NCBI RefSeq assembly: GCF_022170785.1
Contig: NZ_CP081870.1
Span: forward strand, 1,972,001-2,036,000
DNA length: 64,000 bases
Source of the DNA: Rossellomorea marisflavi
GTDB taxonomy: Bacteria > Bacillota > Bacilli > Bacillales > Bacillaceae_B
Direction of reading: 5' to 3'
Under the pieces are notes generated by a model that had not been told where the DNA came from, did not search any database, and saw only the letters and a program-made list of their open reading frames with translations. Shown piece by piece: positions 62,120 to 64,000 of the stretch; position 1 is the stretch's first letter, and every line of letters starts with the position of its first letter. The position numbers and the translations under genes were made by a program.

Positions 62120-62341
62120 ATGTCAACGACCGCTATAGCTATTCTGGTCGGCGTGATCGCACTGCTTGCCGGAGTTGCGCTAGGGTTCTTCATCGCTCGT
62201 AAGTACATGATGAGCTATCTTAAGAAAAACCCGCCGATTAACGAACAAATGCTACGCATGATGATGATGCAAATGGGACAGAAACCATCTCAGAAAAAAA
62301 TCAATCAAATGATGAATGCTATGAACAAAAACATGAAATAA
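62120..62341 (+). CDS. yneF: YneF family membrane protein (UPF0154)
   Basis: 73 residues. One N-terminal transmembrane helix ([20 protein letters not shown]), then [21 protein letters not shown], the family signature. Function unknown. ATG follows AAGGAGG. After it the conserved gene order breaks off. Confidence 0.95.
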   Translation: MSTTAIAILVGVIALLAGVALGFFIARKYMMSYLKKNPPINEQMLRMMMMQMGQKPSQKKINQMMNAMNKNMK

Positions 62342-62522
62342 TCATCGCTGATATACCAAGGGTTGACTGCACTTCATTTGATGATTTTTATATAGATTGA
62401 AGATAATCTTTACAGAAAGGTTAAACCTTCTTCTATTTATTGCATTTGATATGGTTAATCTTTCGTATAATCCAAAAACAACCACTTTTCCTGTGAAAAA
62501 TTAAGCAGGGGGAGTGGTTTTT

Positions 62523-62990
62523 TTGTTGCTTTTAGAAGATGTGATTAATAAGTATCTCTATCACTGCCAAGCAAAGGGATATTGAAAGAAGACAATGAAA
62601 AATAAGCGTTTTGAATTGAAACAAGCTCAGTGTTACCTTCAAGACAAAAGAGGGATATTGAGCCTTGATAGTGTAACCGTGCATGATTTAAGGGCTTATG
62701 TAAGGTTCAAGGTTCAAATTGGTTTAAAACTGCAAAGTACTGTGACTCTGTTCAAGGTAATAAGGGCGTTTTTTTCTTGGTGTGAGAAAGAGGAATATAT
62801 TAGAGTAAACCCATCTATTAAAGTTGAGTTACCTAAAGTACCGAAAAGGATAGTTGAAGTACTTACTACTGATGAAGTTTATAGGATGATTAACGCTTTT
62901 TCTTATAGACCTATTTAGAGGCAAGAAACAGAGCAGTGTTATCTATGATGACTGATCTTGGATTAAGGGCTATGGAAATCGTTAAATCTC
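62523..62990 (+). pseudogene. Decayed tyrosine recombinase (phage-type integrase)
   Basis: From TTG 62523 the translation LEDVINKYLYHCQAKGY is stopped by TGA at 62583, then resumes in frame with MKNKRFELKQAQCYLQDKRG and the core-binding domain (TLFKVIRAFFSWCEKEEYIRVNPS). A second break at 62916 shifts to ARNRAVLSMMTDLGLRAMEI, which holds the first catalytic Arg. The rest of the catalytic domain is missing. Inactive. The adjacent 62342-62522 is AT-rich with a weak hairpin (AACCACT/AGTGGTT). Confidence 0.82.
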
Positions 62991-63289
62991 TATATCCATT
63001 CTTCACTCTAATCTTATGGATCCATTTCTGAATTTCACCTGGTAGCTTTTCTCGGGTAGTGTTGATATCCGTAAACTGAGTTACACCAAACCCAACGACT
63101 TCATACTTGAAATCCACTGTGAATCGAAAATTTTCACCCATTTCAAATTATTAAAACGTATAGTGTCATAAGTATTATCTCAAGTTTATCATTAAAATAT
63201 TCTTTTGCGACTATTTGGACAATTATCCCTTAAATAGTGTTAGTCTTACAATGTTACAAAATAATACAAAAAGAGGAGAGGATTGTAGA

Positions 63290-63739
63290 ATGGGAAAGAA
63301 GCTAGTCAAGTTTTTGTTTATCTTCGCTTTAGTAGGTAGTGGGTTCTTCGGCGTTGTTGGGAGCAAAGCCGAAGCAGCAAGCAGCAATGGAGGTTACATT
63401 AAGACAAATGGTGGTAAATGTACAGTCCGTTTATATTCGGATTACTACACTTATTCCAAAACAGCATCCACTGTTGACGCTTGGGCAACCGCATCAGGAA
63501 CATGTAACACTATGTATTATACAATGAGAATCAAATATGGCGATTCTGGACATAACGCAGGCACGCAGATCCATACGGGAAGCTTCAGCTTCCAATCCCC
63601 TGCAAAGGCATTCTCGATTAGTAGAATTGGTAAAGCAGAACCGTCCAATACTTACAGAGTATGGATCGATGTTTACTCTAACTCAGCTAAAACTAACAAG
63701 ATTGGTTCAACAGATACAAAAGTGATTATTAATCGCTAA
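63290..63739 (+). CDS. Small secreted protein of unknown function
   Basis: 149 residues. KKLVKFLFIFALVGSGFFGVV then SKAEAA is a clear signal peptide with an AxA cleavage site. The mature part is about 120 residues, with two Cys (GKCTVRLYSDYYT and GTCNTMYYTM) that may form a disulfide, beta-rich to VIINR. ATG follows AGAGGAGAGG. AT-rich surroundings suggest acquired DNA. No family recognised. Confidence 0.78.
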   Translation: MGKKLVKFLFIFALVGSGFFGVVGSKAEAASSNGGYIKTNGGKCTVRLYSDYYTYSKTASTVDAWATASGTCNTMYYTMRIKYGDSGHNAGTQIHTGSFSFQSPAKAFSISRIGKAEPSNTYRVWIDVYSNSAKTNKIGSTDTKVIINR

Positions 63740-63749
63740 ATAGATAGTA

Positions 63750-63779
63750 AATACCCTCAACCATGAGGGTATTTTTTTT
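63750..63779 (+). terminator. Terminator after the secreted protein
   Basis: ATACCCTCA/TGAGGGTAT with a run of eight T. The last 220 bases of the window are AT-rich with no supported feature. Confidence 0.9.
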
Positions 63780-64000
63780 GGACTTATTTAGTGGGAACCT
63801 TGAAATAGTAGTGATAATAATTTTTATCTATTTTTCATACAATTTTACGGAAATGTGTATAATGATTTATTTTAAGTAATTAAATTAACCTTTATATAAT
63901 AGCAATGGTGAGAGTGAGTATGGAAAAATCAGTCTAAATATTCATGCTGATTTATATTAGTTTATTTTTGATAATTAAAACATTTTGACTTCTTTATTAT

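Noticed and set aside
62911-63141. 76-residue reverse frame
   Set aside because: It overlaps the integrase remnant antisense and has no ribosome site; at best the tail of a lost gene.

Overview
The window is chromosomal DNA of an endospore-forming Bacillaceae species. Gene content and order closely follow the Bacillus subtilis rny-ymdB-spoVS ... miaB-ricA-cotE-mutS-mutL ... miaA-hfq-spoVK-ynbB-glnRA ... lexA-yneA-yneB-ynzC-tkt-sirA-yneF backbone. Start codons (many TTG/GTG), strong AGGAGG-type ribosome sites, a GlnR box before glnRA, SOS boxes between lexA and yneA and a Spo0A box before sirA all fit Bacillus. The genus cannot be fixed from sequence alone; a Rossellomorea/marine-Bacillus type is plausible.

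Layout. 1-6 kb: RNase Y (3' part), YmdB, SpoVS, a dipeptidase and a 2-oxoacid:ferredoxin oxidoreductase pair. 6-23.6 kb: an accessory block absent from the B. subtilis order. It holds three coiled-coil proteins, a Cys-containing spore-surface-like protein, a JAMM-protease operon and a spore-glycan locus of five glycosyltransferases, four nucleotide-sugar enzymes of the GlcNAc-epimerase/dehydratase/reductase type, a fifth sugar epimerase and a propeller-like protein. Most of its transcription units start at sites matching the mother-cell sigma-K promoter (AC-N16/17-CATAnnnT), which suggests a late-sporulation crust or exosporium glycan system. 23.8-29 kb: miaB, ricA, cotE, topB. 29-34 kb: CstA-type transporter, class III aminotransferase, a VanW protein behind a sigma-G-like promoter and an unknown exported protein. 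34-44.8 kb: mutS, mutL, DUF4385, methyltransferase, penicillin acylase, nucleotidyltransferase, miaA, hfq. 45-50 kb: spoVK, TRIC channel, ynbB, glnR, glnA.

50.2-54.3 kb: a 4.1-kb AT-rich island inserted at the 3' end of glnA. It is bounded by a perfect 34-bp direct repeat of the glnA end, with CACCCAC heptamers near both ends. It carries a small Cys-rich protein resembling endospore-appendage (DUF3992/Ena) subunits, a broken XRE regulator, a possible sigma-K-driven small RNA and an 800-residue protein of six Cys-linked Ig-like domains behind a sigma-K-like promoter. No recombinase lies inside it. 54.5-62.3 kb: SulP transporter, a degenerate serine-recombinase-like protein, the lexA SOS region, tkt, a GNAT enzyme, sirA and yneF. 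62.3-64 kb: an AT-rich patch with a decayed tyrosine recombinase and a small secreted protein.

Two parts of the window look undescribed: the sigma-K-associated glycan locus and the glnA-integrated spore-surface cassette. Both may modify the outer spore layers that CotE helps assemble.
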